A DNA stretch of 64,000 bases, from contig JBGCFQ010000020.1 of NCBI GenBank assembly GCA_045106985.1, positions 186,001 through 250,000 of the forward strand, given 5' to 3'. This stretch comes from JAUIET01 sp045106985. GTDB taxonomy: Bacteria; Pseudomonadota; Gammaproteobacteria; Pseudomonadales; JAUIET01. Shown here in pieces: positions 44,774-54,011 of this stretch; the first letter of the stretch is position 1; every line of letters begins with the position of its first letter. The position numbers and the translations under genes were made by a program. The notes below the pieces were generated by a model that saw only the letters and a list, made by a program, of their open reading frames with translations, searched no databases and had not been told where the DNA came from.

Positions 44774-46486
44774 ATGACACAACTCGCTGAACTGAAGCAA
44801 GAATACGATAACGCCATTGGAGAGCTAACGAAAGAAGGCGCGATGTTTGAGCTTGGCTCCATGCAACATAACGGCCATGACTACACGATTTACAAAAACG
44901 CACCAGAAACCATGCTGCCACATCTTGATAGTGGCCGTGCCCATGGCGACAAAGAATTTCTTGTTTATGAAGGCGAACGCTATACCTATAACGAGGTGTA
45001 CGCGGCTGCAGATTCACTCGCCAATGCCCTAGCAAAAGACTTTAACATTGGCACCGGTGATCGCGTTGCGATAGCGATGCGAAACTATCCCGAGTGGATT
45101 GTGGGTTTTCTTGGCATAGCCTACACCGGCGCCACTATTGTTCCGCTTAACAGCTGGGGGCAAAAAGCAGAGCTAGAATACGGATTGACCGACAGCGAAG
45201 CCAAGTTAGTATTAATTGACGAGCAACGCCTATCTTATGTAGTAGACGATTTGCCAGCTATGGGTGTGCAAGCCATCGCCGTTAGAACCAACAACGAGCT
45301 GCTAGAAAAGCCAAACGTTTCAAATTACTCAGAGCTAATGGGCTCCCACCTTGGCGCGAGTGTACCTGTTCCTGCTGTGTCGCCCGATGACCTGTTTTTG
45401 ATGCTGTACACATCTGGAACAACGGGGCGCCCTAAAGGTGCAATGACAAGCCACCGCGCACTAAGCCAGGCCATGTACAGCTTTGACGTTAACGCCTACG
45501 CATGCTCAATGTGTAATGGCGAAGCTGTGGGCAAAATGCTGGCCAAAGGCTACGACCAGGCAAGTCTTCTCGCTGTGCCTCTGTTTCATATGAGTGGCTT
45601 GCATGCGGGCTTACTACTAGGCCTTCGTGGTGGTAGAAAATTAGTAATGATGTACAAATGGGAAGCCGACAAGGCAATAAGGCTGATCGAACAAGAGCGC
45701 CTGACCATTTTTAGTGTGGCGCCAGCCATGCTGCAGGAAGTGTTTAACTCACCTGTATTCGACGAAACCGACACTACTAGCCTGTTCAATATTGGCGCTG
45801 GTGGGTCTGCAACTCCGCCCAAAGTCACAGAGATGATTGCTGAAAAAGTAGATTCCCCGTATCAAGGTTGCGGTTGGGGCCTGACTGAAACCAACACATC
45901 CGTTTGCTCCTTTACCGGCAAAGCGATGGCCGCTAATCCTACAAGTTCTGGTTTTGTTCATCCTATTGTTGAGTTACAAGCCCGCGACGACGACGGCAAT
46001 GTGCTTCCCGCTGGACAGGCTGGCGTATTTTGGGCAAAAACCATCGCTCTAATCGACGGGTATTGGAACCGTCCAGACGCCAATGCAGAAGACTTCGTTG
46101 ACGGTTGGTTTTGCACGGGCGACATTGGTTATCTTGATGAACTAGGTTATGTCTATCTGTCAGACCGCGCAAAAGATATGATTATACGAGGCGGTGAAAA
46201 CGTCTACCCCGCTGAAATTGAAGCTGCTTTCTTTCATCACCCGGCGGTATCAGAAGCCGGTGTGTTTGCCGTTCCCGATGACCGCTTGGGTGAAGAGGTA
46301 GGCGCGGCCGTGGTATTAAAAACAGGTATGAGTGCCAGCGAAGAAGAATTACGTGAGCTTGTAGCCGGCCTGCTGGCCCGCTACAAAGTGCCGCGCTATA
46401 TCTGGACACGCAACGAGCCGCTGCCGCGTAATCCTTCGGGTAAAATACTGAAGAAACAATTGAGAGAAGAATACGCACCGGACTGA
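44774..46486 (+). CDS. acyl-CoA synthetase (AMP-forming)
   Basis: A 570-residue ANL-family ligase with YTSGTTGRPKGAM, GWGLTETNTSV, the hinge GDIGYLDELGYVYLSDRAKDMIIRGGENVYPAEIE and catalytic Lys in PRNPSGKILKKQLR. It lies 63 bases after the P450 on the same strand, so P450 oxidation followed by CoA activation of a carboxylated side chain is a coherent pathway. An N-terminal extension of about 55 residues precedes the core. Fatty, branched or steroid acids are candidate substrates. Confidence 0.9.
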   Translation: MTQLAELKQEYDNAIGELTKEGAMFELGSMQHNGHDYTIYKNAPETMLPHLDSGRAHGDKEFLVYEGERYTYNEVYAAADSLANALAKDFNIGTGDRVAIAMRNYPEWIVGFLGIAYTGATIVPLNSWGQKAELEYGLTDSEAKLVLIDEQRLSYVVDDLPAMGVQAIAVRTNNELLEKPNVSNYSELMGSHLGASVPVPAVSPDDLFLMLYTSGTTGRPKGAMTSHRALSQAMYSFDVNAYACSMCNGEAVGKMLAKGYDQASLLAVPLFHMSGLHAGLLLGLRGGRKLVMMYKWEADKAIRLIEQERLTIFSVAPAMLQEVFNSPVFDETDTTSLFNIGAGGSATPPKVTEMIAEKVDSPYQGCGWGLTETNTSVCSFTGKAMAANPTSSGFVHPIVELQARDDDGNVLPAGQAGVFWAKTIALIDGYWNRPDANAEDFVDGWFCTGDIGYLDELGYVYLSDRAKDMIIRGGENVYPAEIEAAFFHHPAVSEAGVFAVPDDRLGEEVGAAVVLKTGMSASEEELRELVAGLLARYKVPRYIWTRNEPLPRNPSGKILKKQLREEYAPD

Positions 46487-46518
46487 CAGTCAGCTGCTAA
46501 TAGCTCTCTCGGTCAGTC
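46481..46518. terminator. inverted repeat over the convergent stop codons
   Basis: GACTGAC (46481-46487) and GTCAGTC (46512-46518) with a 24-base loop; the arms contain the stop codons of both convergent genes. No T-run, so at best a weak bidirectional terminator. Confidence 0.25.
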
Positions 46519-48024
46519 GCCATCAATGTCTACGGCTTTGTAGCCACCGCGAGACTTGAAGTACGCGATCAATATCAGGTAGCAAACGAGCATTCCGATT
46601 GGCAGTAGTGCTGCCGTTGTTAAGGCCTTCTTCGGCGCTATTTGTTGAGCTTCAACAATTATGGCTTTGTCCAACTCGGAGGCATGGGCAACAGCAGCCA
46701 TATCCAAAGCTTTGTAGCTACCAAATACACTTTGCTCTGTGCGACTTACATATGCTGTATGAACCTCTGGACTGATAGCTGAAATTTCAGCTGAAACTGC
46801 TCTGTCCTGTATATTACCCAAAAATGCAGAGCCAACAATTCCAACTGCTAACATTCCTACTCCAGCAACACTATTGAGCGTTAAGGCCCCTCCACGCGGG
46901 AACTGCTCAGCAACTATGCCCAAAGTCGTTGGCCAGAAAAACGACTTGCCCACACCATAGACTGTCGCGGCTACCAATATCATACCTGCACCACTGGCAC
47001 CTGCTAAAGCGTATAAGCCGATCGCTGATATTACGGAGCAAAGCGCCAATAGACCAAAAGGCGTCAACATATCGATCAAGCGCCCGGCAAAGAAAAAACG
47101 CAGGATCGCCATGATCGCTGAGGTATAAACCAATACCCAGCCAGCCGCGATACCAATATCTTCCATGCTTGCGCTCATTAATGACGTAATCCAACCGTCT
47201 ACGCCAAGCTCTGTTGTCGCGAGCGGCATCATAATAAGCAACATCAGAATAAACAGCGGCTTGCCCAATGAGCGACTGTAAAAAGCGTAAATTGCTGTGG
47301 CGCCCACAATAAGCCCAATTATTAAAAGCAGCGAGAATTCGAATAAGCGCCCTACTTCCATAACGATCATGGTTATAGCAATAAGGGCACCCACAGCTCC
47401 CACCTCGCTAAGCATATCTCTATAGGAAATACCCGCCGCAACCCGCTCGTTTACTGGAAACGCCTTCTTTAACAACATCACGGCATATATCGCGGTGGGA
47501 ATCAAAATCAAACCAATCTTAACCTTCCAATGCACATCACCAAGTCCAATCGCTATAAGCCCGCCCAAAACCAGACCAGCTGGCCAGCCCGCATGCAGAA
47601 CATTCAGCATTTTAGCCTTGCTGTTGCTGAACATTGTGGTCACCACCGGGTTTATGTAGGCTTCTACCGTGCCGCAACCTAACGCTAAAATAAAGGTTCC
47701 CACATACATCGTATTATAACTGTCAGCAAATAAGATGATGGCAGTCGAAAGCAGATGACAGGCCAAGCCAAACAGCATCGCAACCCGGTACCCAATCTTG
47801 TCTATCACCAAGCTGAAAAGAATAATACTTATCGCAAATGGCCATAGGCCCGCGCCAAGTATCTCTCCTATTTGAGTATCGGTTAAACCAAACTCGGCCC
47901 CCCACTCGCCCGCCGTTAAGCCTCGAGTTACGAACCCAAAAGATGTAGCAACCAACGCAATCCAACAACCCCAAAACAATCCCATATCGGCATTGTCATC
48001 GCTCGCCAGGTTTTTCGAACTCAT
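46513..48024 (-). CDS. MFS transporter
   Basis: A 503-residue major facilitator with about 12 helices and a periplasmic or cytoplasmic insert before the last helix (VSAEISAISPEVHTAYVSRTEQ). The conserved GWPAGLVLGGLIAIG and LIDKIGYR-type loop are visible. It resembles sugar/nucleoside-type MFS proteins found beside Gfo/Idh/MocA genes. The substrate is not assignable. It is transcribed away from the TauE and Gfo/Idh/MocA genes. Confidence 0.87.
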   Translation of the reverse strand: MSSKNLASDDNADMGLFWGCWIALVATSFGFVTRGLTAGEWGAEFGLTDTQIGEILGAGLWPFAISIILFSLVIDKIGYRVAMLFGLACHLLSTAIILFADSYNTMYVGTFILALGCGTVEAYINPVVTTMFSNSKAKMLNVLHAGWPAGLVLGGLIAIGLGDVHWKVKIGLILIPTAIYAVMLLKKAFPVNERVAAGISYRDMLSEVGAVGALIAITMIVMEVGRLFEFSLLLIIGLIVGATAIYAFYSRSLGKPLFILMLLIMMPLATTELGVDGWITSLMSASMEDIGIAAGWVLVYTSAIMAILRFFFAGRLIDMLTPFGLLALCSVISAIGLYALAGASGAGMILVAATVYGVGKSFFWPTTLGIVAEQFPRGGALTLNSVAGVGMLAVGIVGSAFLGNIQDRAVSAEISAISPEVHTAYVSRTEQSVFGSYKALDMAAVAHASELDKAIIVEAQQIAPKKALTTAALLPIGMLVCYLILIAYFKSRGGYKAVDIDGD

Positions 48025-48147
48025 CGTATTTCTACCTATTATTTATTTTTAGTTGTAGCACCTTAACTGGAAATGTTTTGCTGCTCTTTATTCTTTCTTT
48101 TCGGCTCGATGCTTTTTCGGCGTTTCGCTCTTTGCACGTCTACTTTT

Positions 48148-48873
48148 TCAAAGCAGTTCTATAATAGTTAATGCAATCATCCGCAGTGCCAGCAAGGTGA
48201 GCAGGCCCTTAATTAATTTTTTCGCCAGCATCACATCCAGTTTTTTTCTAGAACGCGTACCAACCCACGAGCCCAGCACAACGCCAATCGACATGCCCAG
48301 CATCATCGGCCAGAACGGCCAAATACTGACACCTAGGGCCGAAAAAGCAAAGATTTTTATCAAATGCGTAACGCTCATTTGAGCCGCAACCGTGGTCACA
48401 ACTTCATCGTGTTCGCAACCCAGGCGCATAAGGCTGGCATTCGCCAGTGGGCCGGTGTTTGCGCCGGCCGTTCCCAGCCCAGTTTGCAAAACCCCTATCG
48501 CCAACATCTCGTTGTCACCGCTCAGCAGCCGGCTAGCCCAACCTGGCAGCCAAACACTTAACAAAATGAACACACCAATAAGCAGTGTAATATAGTCAAG
48601 ATTCAGCAAACGGATAACTTGAGACGCCAGCAATCCACCGATCACTGAGCCCAACAAGAAAGCGCCCATGTATTGCCAACAGATATGTTGCCATCCAAAT
48701 ACAGCGCGACTGCTATTGCTCGCAAGTTGCACCACAGCATGCACGGGAATTAAGGCCGCAGCCGGCACATAACCTGGCATTAGCCCTAGCAAAATCAACC
48801 CACCACCAAGGCCGGTCACAGCGGTAAGCAATGATGTACAAAATGCTATCAGTGAAAAGGCTATCTCGGTCAG
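48148..48873 (-). CDS. TauE/SafE-family permease, probable CTG start
   Basis: A 241-residue membrane protein of the sulfite/organosulfonate exporter-like (TauE/SafE) family. The signatures GLGGGLILLGLMPG and the second-half repeat GTAGANTGPLANASLMRLG are present, with about seven helices. The frame from the in-frame TGA at 48885 contains no ATG or GTG before the first helix. A CTG at 48873 has GAGG with a 7-base gap, and translation from it (TEIAFSLIAFCTS...) completes the first helix. TTG 48831 would cut that helix. Confidence 0.78.
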   Translation of the reverse strand: MTEIAFSLIAFCTSLLTAVTGLGGGLILLGLMPGYVPAAALIPVHAVVQLASNSSRAVFGWQHICWQYMGAFLLGSVIGGLLASQVIRLLNLDYITLLIGVFILLSVWLPGWASRLLSGDNEMLAIGVLQTGLGTAGANTGPLANASLMRLGCEHDEVVTTVAAQMSVTHLIKIFAFSALGVSIWPFWPMMLGMSIGVVLGSWVGTRSRKKLDVMLAKKLIKGLLTLLALRMIALTIIELL

Positions 48874-48906
48874 GGCAGCACCTCAGTATGTGGGTTCTGT
48901 TAATTT

Positions 48907-48944
48907 GCGGTCGAGTTGACCGCTTTTGGTAAAGGCCTTATCTT
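48907..48944 (+). promoter_or_regulatory. promoter with overlapping inverted repeat for the Gfo/Idh/MocA operon
   Basis: TTGACC (48916-48921), a 17-base spacer and TATCTT (48939-48944) form a good sigma-70 candidate. An inverted repeat GCGGTC-GAGTT-GACCGC (48907-48923) overlaps the -35, the expected place for a repressor operator. The divergent TauE gene could share it. Confidence 0.55.
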
Positions 48945-49001
48945 ATCGGTAAGTCGTTACACATACTATCGTCATTCACACCAGACACACCTCATTCCCC
49001 T

Positions 49002-50168
49002 ATGATCAGAATCGGAATTATCGGCCTTGGCAATATTGCTCGCCAGCACATAAGCAATTTGCTTAAAGAGACTGAATGCAACGCTCAGCTGACCGCGATT
49101 TGCAGCCGATCCAAACCACGTGATATAGAAGCGATAGCGAATGATCGGCCGGTGCAATGGTATTCTGACTACAGAGCTCTGCTAAGCAGTGGCACTTGTG
49201 ATGCGGTGCTTATTGCTACGCCCAGCTACTCCCACCTCGAGATTGGCTTAGCGGCATTGGCAGCAGGCCTTCATGTACTGATGGAAAAACCAATAGCCCT
49301 GTCGATTGGCGAGGCTCAACAACTGATGGGCCAAGCACGCTCTATAGATCAACCTCAACAACCTTTGTTGGGAGTGATGCTGAATCAGCGAGTGGACCCA
49401 CTCTATCAAAGAATGAAGCAATTGCTGGATCAAGGTGAAATTGGCTCAATAACACGAACCCATTGGACTATGACCAATTGGTTTCGGCCAGAAGTGTATT
49501 TTCGAGTAAGCGATTGGCGCGCCACTTGGCGCGGCGAAGGCGGAGGCTTGTTACTCAACCAGTGCATTCACAACCTGGACATTTTTCAGTGGCTTTGCTC
49601 AATGCCCGTTTCACTGCAAGCGTATTGCGAATTTGGAAAGTATCATGCGATCGAGGTTGAAGACGAGACGACAGCTTTTCTTCAATATTCAAATGGAGCC
49701 ACTGGCGTATTTGTTGGTTCATCCGGTGAGGCTCCAGGCTTTAATCGATTGGAAATTGTAGGCGACGGCGGCAATCTGGTTTTCGATGGGACGCAGTTGC
49801 TGCTGACCAAGAATCAACCCAACACGTCTGAGTATTGCAACACCACAACGGAAATGTTCGGCACACCAAAGTCTGTAACTACAGACATTACACCCGACCG
49901 AAGTAACAATCAGCACGCGATTATATTAGGGAATTTTGTAGCGGCGATTAATGGCGACGAAGCGTTAATCGCCAGTGCGGAAGACGGAATTCAAAGCTTG
50001 GAGCTTGCCAACGCAATGCTGCTATCAAGCTGGACCAATTGCCGCGTGCAACTGCCACTGAACGTTGCAGAGTATCAGGTCCACTTGAATGAACGCGTTG
50101 CACATTCCAGTTTGCGTTCTGCGGAAAATATAGAGGTCGACATAGATATAAGTAAGTCGTTCAGATAA
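49002..50168 (+). CDS. Gfo/Idh/MocA-family oxidoreductase (copy 1)
   Basis: A 388-residue NAD(P)-dependent sugar oxidoreductase. The Rossmann motif GIIGLGNIARQH is at 5-16 and the catalytic-loop MEKPIALS at about 93-100 retains the EKP Lys. The second domain contains the conserved GGGLLLNQCIHNLDIF, with His-Asn-x-Asp of the active site. Enzymes of this family often form or reduce 3-keto-glycosides. It starts the plus-strand operon downstream of the promoter at 48916. A C-terminal tail of about 30 residues is unconserved. Confidence 0.9.
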   Translation: MIRIGIIGLGNIARQHISNLLKETECNAQLTAICSRSKPRDIEAIANDRPVQWYSDYRALLSSGTCDAVLIATPSYSHLEIGLAALAAGLHVLMEKPIALSIGEAQQLMGQARSIDQPQQPLLGVMLNQRVDPLYQRMKQLLDQGEIGSITRTHWTMTNWFRPEVYFRVSDWRATWRGEGGGLLLNQCIHNLDIFQWLCSMPVSLQAYCEFGKYHAIEVEDETTAFLQYSNGATGVFVGSSGEAPGFNRLEIVGDGGNLVFDGTQLLLTKNQPNTSEYCNTTTEMFGTPKSVTTDITPDRSNNQHAIILGNFVAAINGDEALIASAEDGIQSLELANAMLLSSWTNCRVQLPLNVAEYQVHLNERVAHSSLRSAENIEVDIDISKSFR

Positions 50169-50263
50169 TCGGCACAAATCCGAGAGGTGTACTTTTACGA
50201 TCTACGATCGCAGCACCAAGGCTATCGTCAATATCAACAGCAGCGAGTTGGAAAGAAATAATA

Positions 50264-51643
50264 ATGAATTCATCTGCCGCCCAAGAAGAGATTAAGCAGC
50301 TAGAACACTTGGCTACACGCTCAACGCTTGCCAGATTACCTGGATACCTGAAGTTAAGTGGACCTGGGTGGCTTCAGGGTGCGATGACTCTTGGTGGCGG
50401 TAGTGCAATTACCTCTCTAAGCATTGGCGGGGTTTACGGTTACGAGTTTCTTTGGGTTCAACCGCTGGCAATGCTGATCGGTTGCATCATGCTATTTGCC
50501 CTTTCCCATCAGACGCTCAGCACCGGAGTCGCTCCTTACTCAGCTATGCGTACTCATGTAAACCCTGCATTAGCATGGTGCTGGGCGGTTGCGTCTCTGG
50601 CCGCCAGTATCATTTGGGGGTTTTCACATTACCCGCTGAGTGCTGGCATGTTAGAAGAGAGCATTCGGGTAGGCACGGGCTTCAGCGTCGAAATTGGAAG
50701 CACCGCTCGCGAGGGCTATCTATTTTTACTGGCCGTTATTGTCTGGGCTTTTTGTGCGCGCACGGCATGGCAATATGGTCAAGGCTCAAATCGTGAAAAT
50801 GGGTCGGTGCGTTTGTTCGAAAACATGATAAAGCTATTAAGTGGCGCCGTTATTTTATCCTTTGCATGGGTCGTCATTTCAGCCAGCACTGCTGGAAAAA
50901 TTGACTGGTCTGCCGCCTTGTCGGGTTTAGTTCCCCGCTCATTGCCGACCGACGCCGCCGGGGTCACAACCATGATGGCCGCACTTGGTACGGCAGTCGG
51001 TATTAACATGACTTTTGTTTATGGCTACACGCTCCTACAACGGGGCTGGGGGCCGGAACATCGTGAGTTAGCTCGTTATGACATTGTACTCGGCTTAGTA
51101 GTCCCCTATGTATTGGTAACAGGTTTAATTTCTATCGCTGCTGCTGGAGCGTTTTATGGCAGCGACCTTGACCTGCAGGGCAAACTGAGCCCAGCCCAAG
51201 CTAGCCAGATGTTTGTTGGTGCCGGAATGAGCGAAACAGTTGGCTCACTGGTGTTCTCCATAGGCGTGCTGGGAATGGCTGTAGGCTCTTTGGTAATGCA
51301 TATGCTGTGTTGCGGTGCTGCAGCTTCCGCATTGTTCGGCTGGGAACTTAATTCCAGAAATTACCGCCTTGCGCTACTCTTGCCCACCCCTGCCGTACTT
51401 GGTGTCTTTCTTTGGTCAAGCATGGGGGCATATGTGGTATTGCCAACCTCAGCAATATGTGGGTTTTTATTACCTATCGCCTATATAGGATGGTTAATTC
51501 TCAACAACAAGCAAGACTATTTAAAGGCGGACAAACCTCGTGGCCGCAAAGCGTTTTTGTTCAATATTGCTATGCTACTTTGCATTTTGACAGTGCTGGC
51601 AAGCGTTAGCTTCACAACAGCCGTTGCGCTAGGAGCCCTCTAA
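50264..51643 (+). CDS. Nramp-related transporter without canonical metal motifs
   Basis: A 459-residue protein with about 11 helices and Nramp-like topology. The first helix has GPGWLQGAMTLGGGSAITSL, where classical Nramps have a DPGN metal site. Helix 6, which carries A/C-MPHN in Nramps, reads GTAVGINMTFVYGYTLLQRGWG. Both metal signatures are therefore missing, so a transport substrate other than Mn2+/Fe2+ is likely. It lies between two Gfo/Idh/MocA genes, and its stop overlaps the next start as TAATG. An organic substrate of the oxidoreductases is one possibility. Confidence 0.72.
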   Translation: MNSSAAQEEIKQLEHLATRSTLARLPGYLKLSGPGWLQGAMTLGGGSAITSLSIGGVYGYEFLWVQPLAMLIGCIMLFALSHQTLSTGVAPYSAMRTHVNPALAWCWAVASLAASIIWGFSHYPLSAGMLEESIRVGTGFSVEIGSTAREGYLFLLAVIVWAFCARTAWQYGQGSNRENGSVRLFENMIKLLSGAVILSFAWVVISASTAGKIDWSAALSGLVPRSLPTDAAGVTTMMAALGTAVGINMTFVYGYTLLQRGWGPEHRELARYDIVLGLVVPYVLVTGLISIAAAGAFYGSDLDLQGKLSPAQASQMFVGAGMSETVGSLVFSIGVLGMAVGSLVMHMLCCGAAASALFGWELNSRNYRLALLLPTPAVLGVFLWSSMGAYVVLPTSAICGFLLPIAYIGWLILNNKQDYLKADKPRGRKAFLFNIAMLLCILTVLASVSFTTAVALGAL

Positions 51644-52725
51644 TGGCCAGCCCTAATATTGGCGACGGAGCCAATTACGCGCCGTCAGCCAATGCCGAAA
51701 GAGTCGTCGAACCGGGTGAGTTTGTCTATGCGGCGGCCTATTTGGATCACGGTCATATCTACGGCCAATGCAACGGCTTGAATGACGCCGGAGGAACACT
51801 TAGCAAAGTATATGATACTGATTCTGAACGGCTTAAGGCATTCTGCCGTCGCTATCCAAACGTGCAAGTGGCGCAGAGCTTTGAAGAGTTGTTGGACGAT
51901 AAGAGCATTCACCTGATCACCTCGGCAGCCATACCCTCTGAGCGCGCTGCTATCGGTATGGCGACGTTAAAGGCAGGCAAGGATTACTTTACCGACAAAT
52001 CTCCGTTTACCAGTCTGGATCAGCTGCAACAGGCTAGAGAAACATGCGATGCCACAGGTCAAAAATACATGGTCTACTACGCTGAGAGACTGCACAATGA
52101 CTCGGCCTGGATGGCTGGTGAACTTATTAGTTCTGGGCGCGTTGGCAGGGTGTTACAGGTTCTCAACCTAGCGCCACATCGCCTGGCAAAAAACACTCGC
52201 CCAGATTGGTTTTTTGATAAAAACTCATACGGCGGCATATTGACCGACATAGGCTCTCATCAAGTGGAGCAGTTTCTCTGCTACGCTGACTGCGAAAACG
52301 CGAGCATTAACCATGCGCGCGTCTGCAATTTCAACAACGCTGATAAGCCAGGCTTTGAAGATTTTGGAGAGCTATCACTCACCGGAGACAATGGCGCTTC
52401 ATTTTATTCTAGAGTAGATTGGTACACACCTGAAGGCCTTGCAACATGGGGGGATGGACGCACTTTTATCACAGGTAGCGAAGGCACAATTGAACTGCGA
52501 AAGTACATTGATCCTGCACGCAGGGCACCAGCTTCTATGATGCTATTGGTTGACGCCGACGGTGAGCATGAAATAGATTGTCTTGATAAAAGTGGCTTCC
52601 CGTTTTTTGGGCAGTTAATACTCGATTGCCTCAATCGCACAGAAAACGCTATGACTCAAGCGCATGCATTCAAGGCCGCGGAATTGAGCATGATGGCACA
52701 GTCTATTGCGGACCAGAATGGTTAG
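51643..52725 (+). CDS. Gfo/Idh/MocA-family oxidoreductase (copy 2)
   Basis: A 360-residue protein of the same superfamily but a different branch. The N-terminal Rossmann region (residues 27-60) lacks a clean GxGxxG; it reads AAYLDHGHIYGQ. The EKP motif is replaced by TDKSPF (about 115-120), and the active-site region is GGILTDIGSHQVEQF. The Rossmann changes may weaken nucleotide binding, or the enzyme may retain a tightly bound cofactor. It is coupled to the transporter gene by a 1-base overlap. Confidence 0.83.
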   Translation: MASPNIGDGANYAPSANAERVVEPGEFVYAAAYLDHGHIYGQCNGLNDAGGTLSKVYDTDSERLKAFCRRYPNVQVAQSFEELLDDKSIHLITSAAIPSERAAIGMATLKAGKDYFTDKSPFTSLDQLQQARETCDATGQKYMVYYAERLHNDSAWMAGELISSGRVGRVLQVLNLAPHRLAKNTRPDWFFDKNSYGGILTDIGSHQVEQFLCYADCENASINHARVCNFNNADKPGFEDFGELSLTGDNGASFYSRVDWYTPEGLATWGDGRTFITGSEGTIELRKYIDPARRAPASMMLLVDADGEHEIDCLDKSGFPFFGQLILDCLNRTENAMTQAHAFKAAELSMMAQSIADQNG

Positions 52726-53021
52726 ATAATCTTATTGCTCGGCAAGAGTTCCTCTTAAAGCAGCTGCCTTTGAATACCCGAATATATAATCCGCTTGTTG
52801 CTCTCTGGGCTGTCCTTGTTTGATTTTGATTACCACAATGTTAGTCGCACGGGAGGGTTGTGACCGAAAGCACTCGCTCCGCTCGCGGAACCAGCCTTAG
52901 CGCCAGGGATAGTAGCGAGGGACAGGCCAAGGATGGTCCTCTGAACGCAAACGCAACCCTAGCCTTTCGTGTGTCGGCGAACAAACGCAAAAACTCTGTG
53001 CCTAGGGTAAACCTGTGTTGT
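52726..53021 (+). other. 296-base convergent intergenic region
   Basis: No convincing gene is present. A short open frame crosses it (52860-53180) but runs antisense through the DUF1080 gene and lacks a ribosome site. The GCTCCGCTCGCGG stretch near 52875 gives small hairpins but no clear terminator. Confidence 0.5.
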
Positions 53022-53903
53022 TCAGTCCAGAACCATCAACTCAATATTCCTAAATTGAGTTGGATGACTTTCCGCTTGGAATGCAATGTGTCCGTTGGCA
53101 ATCAAACCGCTTGTCAGGCCGAGATACTCACTGTCCCCACTGAAGGGGTCATATTGTGGCTGCTCATATTCAAACACTAGCTTGCCATTAATGAAATGCC
53201 GAATGCGATCACTTCCCAACACCTCAAACTCAGCCTTCACCCATTGATCACCGTGAAAAGTGTCCGATACAGATTCCGTGCAATGCGCGCGATAAACTTT
53301 ATCTGCAAGAACAACGTTTGTAGCCGGTGTACATAAATTGGCAGTAGGTCTCGCACCGTCATCGAGCCCGCCCAAAAGTTGCGCTTCAATCGAAACTGGA
53401 AATTTCTGACCTAAGGCCATGCTTTCAGCCGACTGGCTATGCAACATTACTCCGTTGTTTCGTTGCGCCCAGGCCATGCTTGAATCATCAGTTACCTGCT
53501 TACCAATGAAACGATACTCAAATCTTAGAATATATCGACTGAAACTAGCACTGGTAACGAGGTGCCCAAACTCACCATCAAAATCCGGCCATTCTGAATA
53601 ATCTACGCTCAGCAAACCGTCCTCAGCTCGAAAAGTATTCCTATAATTTTCCCCTGCCGGCAACCCGGCAAACTTGGGCACCCAACCGTCCAGCTTGTCG
53701 CCATTGAACAAAGGCTGCCAAACAGTGTTTTCAGGCAACTGCGATGAAGGCAGCGGCACACTGCTATCTGACAACTGATATTCCATGGGCGTGGCCTGTT
53801 CATAAAGGTCAAGAACGCGTTCATGAAGTATCAGGCCCGCTATCACTAGCAACCCCAGTATGCCGGCAAGCAACTTAGCAACTACTCTCATAATTTTTCT
53901 CAT
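53022..53903 (-). CDS. DUF1080 (3-keto-disaccharide hydrolase-like) protein, membrane-anchored
   Basis: A 293-residue protein with an N-terminal transmembrane anchor (about residues 7-26) and a DUF1080 beta-jelly-roll. WQPLFNGDKLDGWVPKFAG and the later HFINGKLVFEYEQPQYD and a GLTSGLIANGHIAFQAESHPTQFRNIELM ending are characteristic. Members of this family hydrolyse or eliminate 3-keto-glycosides formed by Gfo/Idh/MocA enzymes. Its location between the Gfo/Idh/MocA operon and a quinoprotein dehydrogenase fits such a pathway. ATG 53903 or 53891 is the start. Confidence 0.83.
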   Translation of the reverse strand: MRKIMRVVAKLLAGILGLLVIAGLILHERVLDLYEQATPMEYQLSDSSVPLPSSQLPENTVWQPLFNGDKLDGWVPKFAGLPAGENYRNTFRAEDGLLSVDYSEWPDFDGEFGHLVTSASFSRYILRFEYRFIGKQVTDDSSMAWAQRNNGVMLHSQSAESMALGQKFPVSIEAQLLGGLDDGARPTANLCTPATNVVLADKVYRAHCTESVSDTFHGDQWVKAEFEVLGSDRIRHFINGKLVFEYEQPQYDPFSGDSEYLGLTSGLIANGHIAFQAESHPTQFRNIELMVLD

Positions 53904-54011
53904 TAAATGACACAAAGTAATCGGCTTAATTATCCGTTACTTTTTTTAAGCAGCCAATTAGCAAGGCGCCGAACAAGTATGATACACAGATAAAGTCTGC
54001 TTAGGTTGCCC

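Noticed and set aside
52860..53180. Open frame of 106 codons on the plus strand
   Set aside because: It runs antisense through the DUF1080 gene, has no ribosome site and no recognisable protein features.
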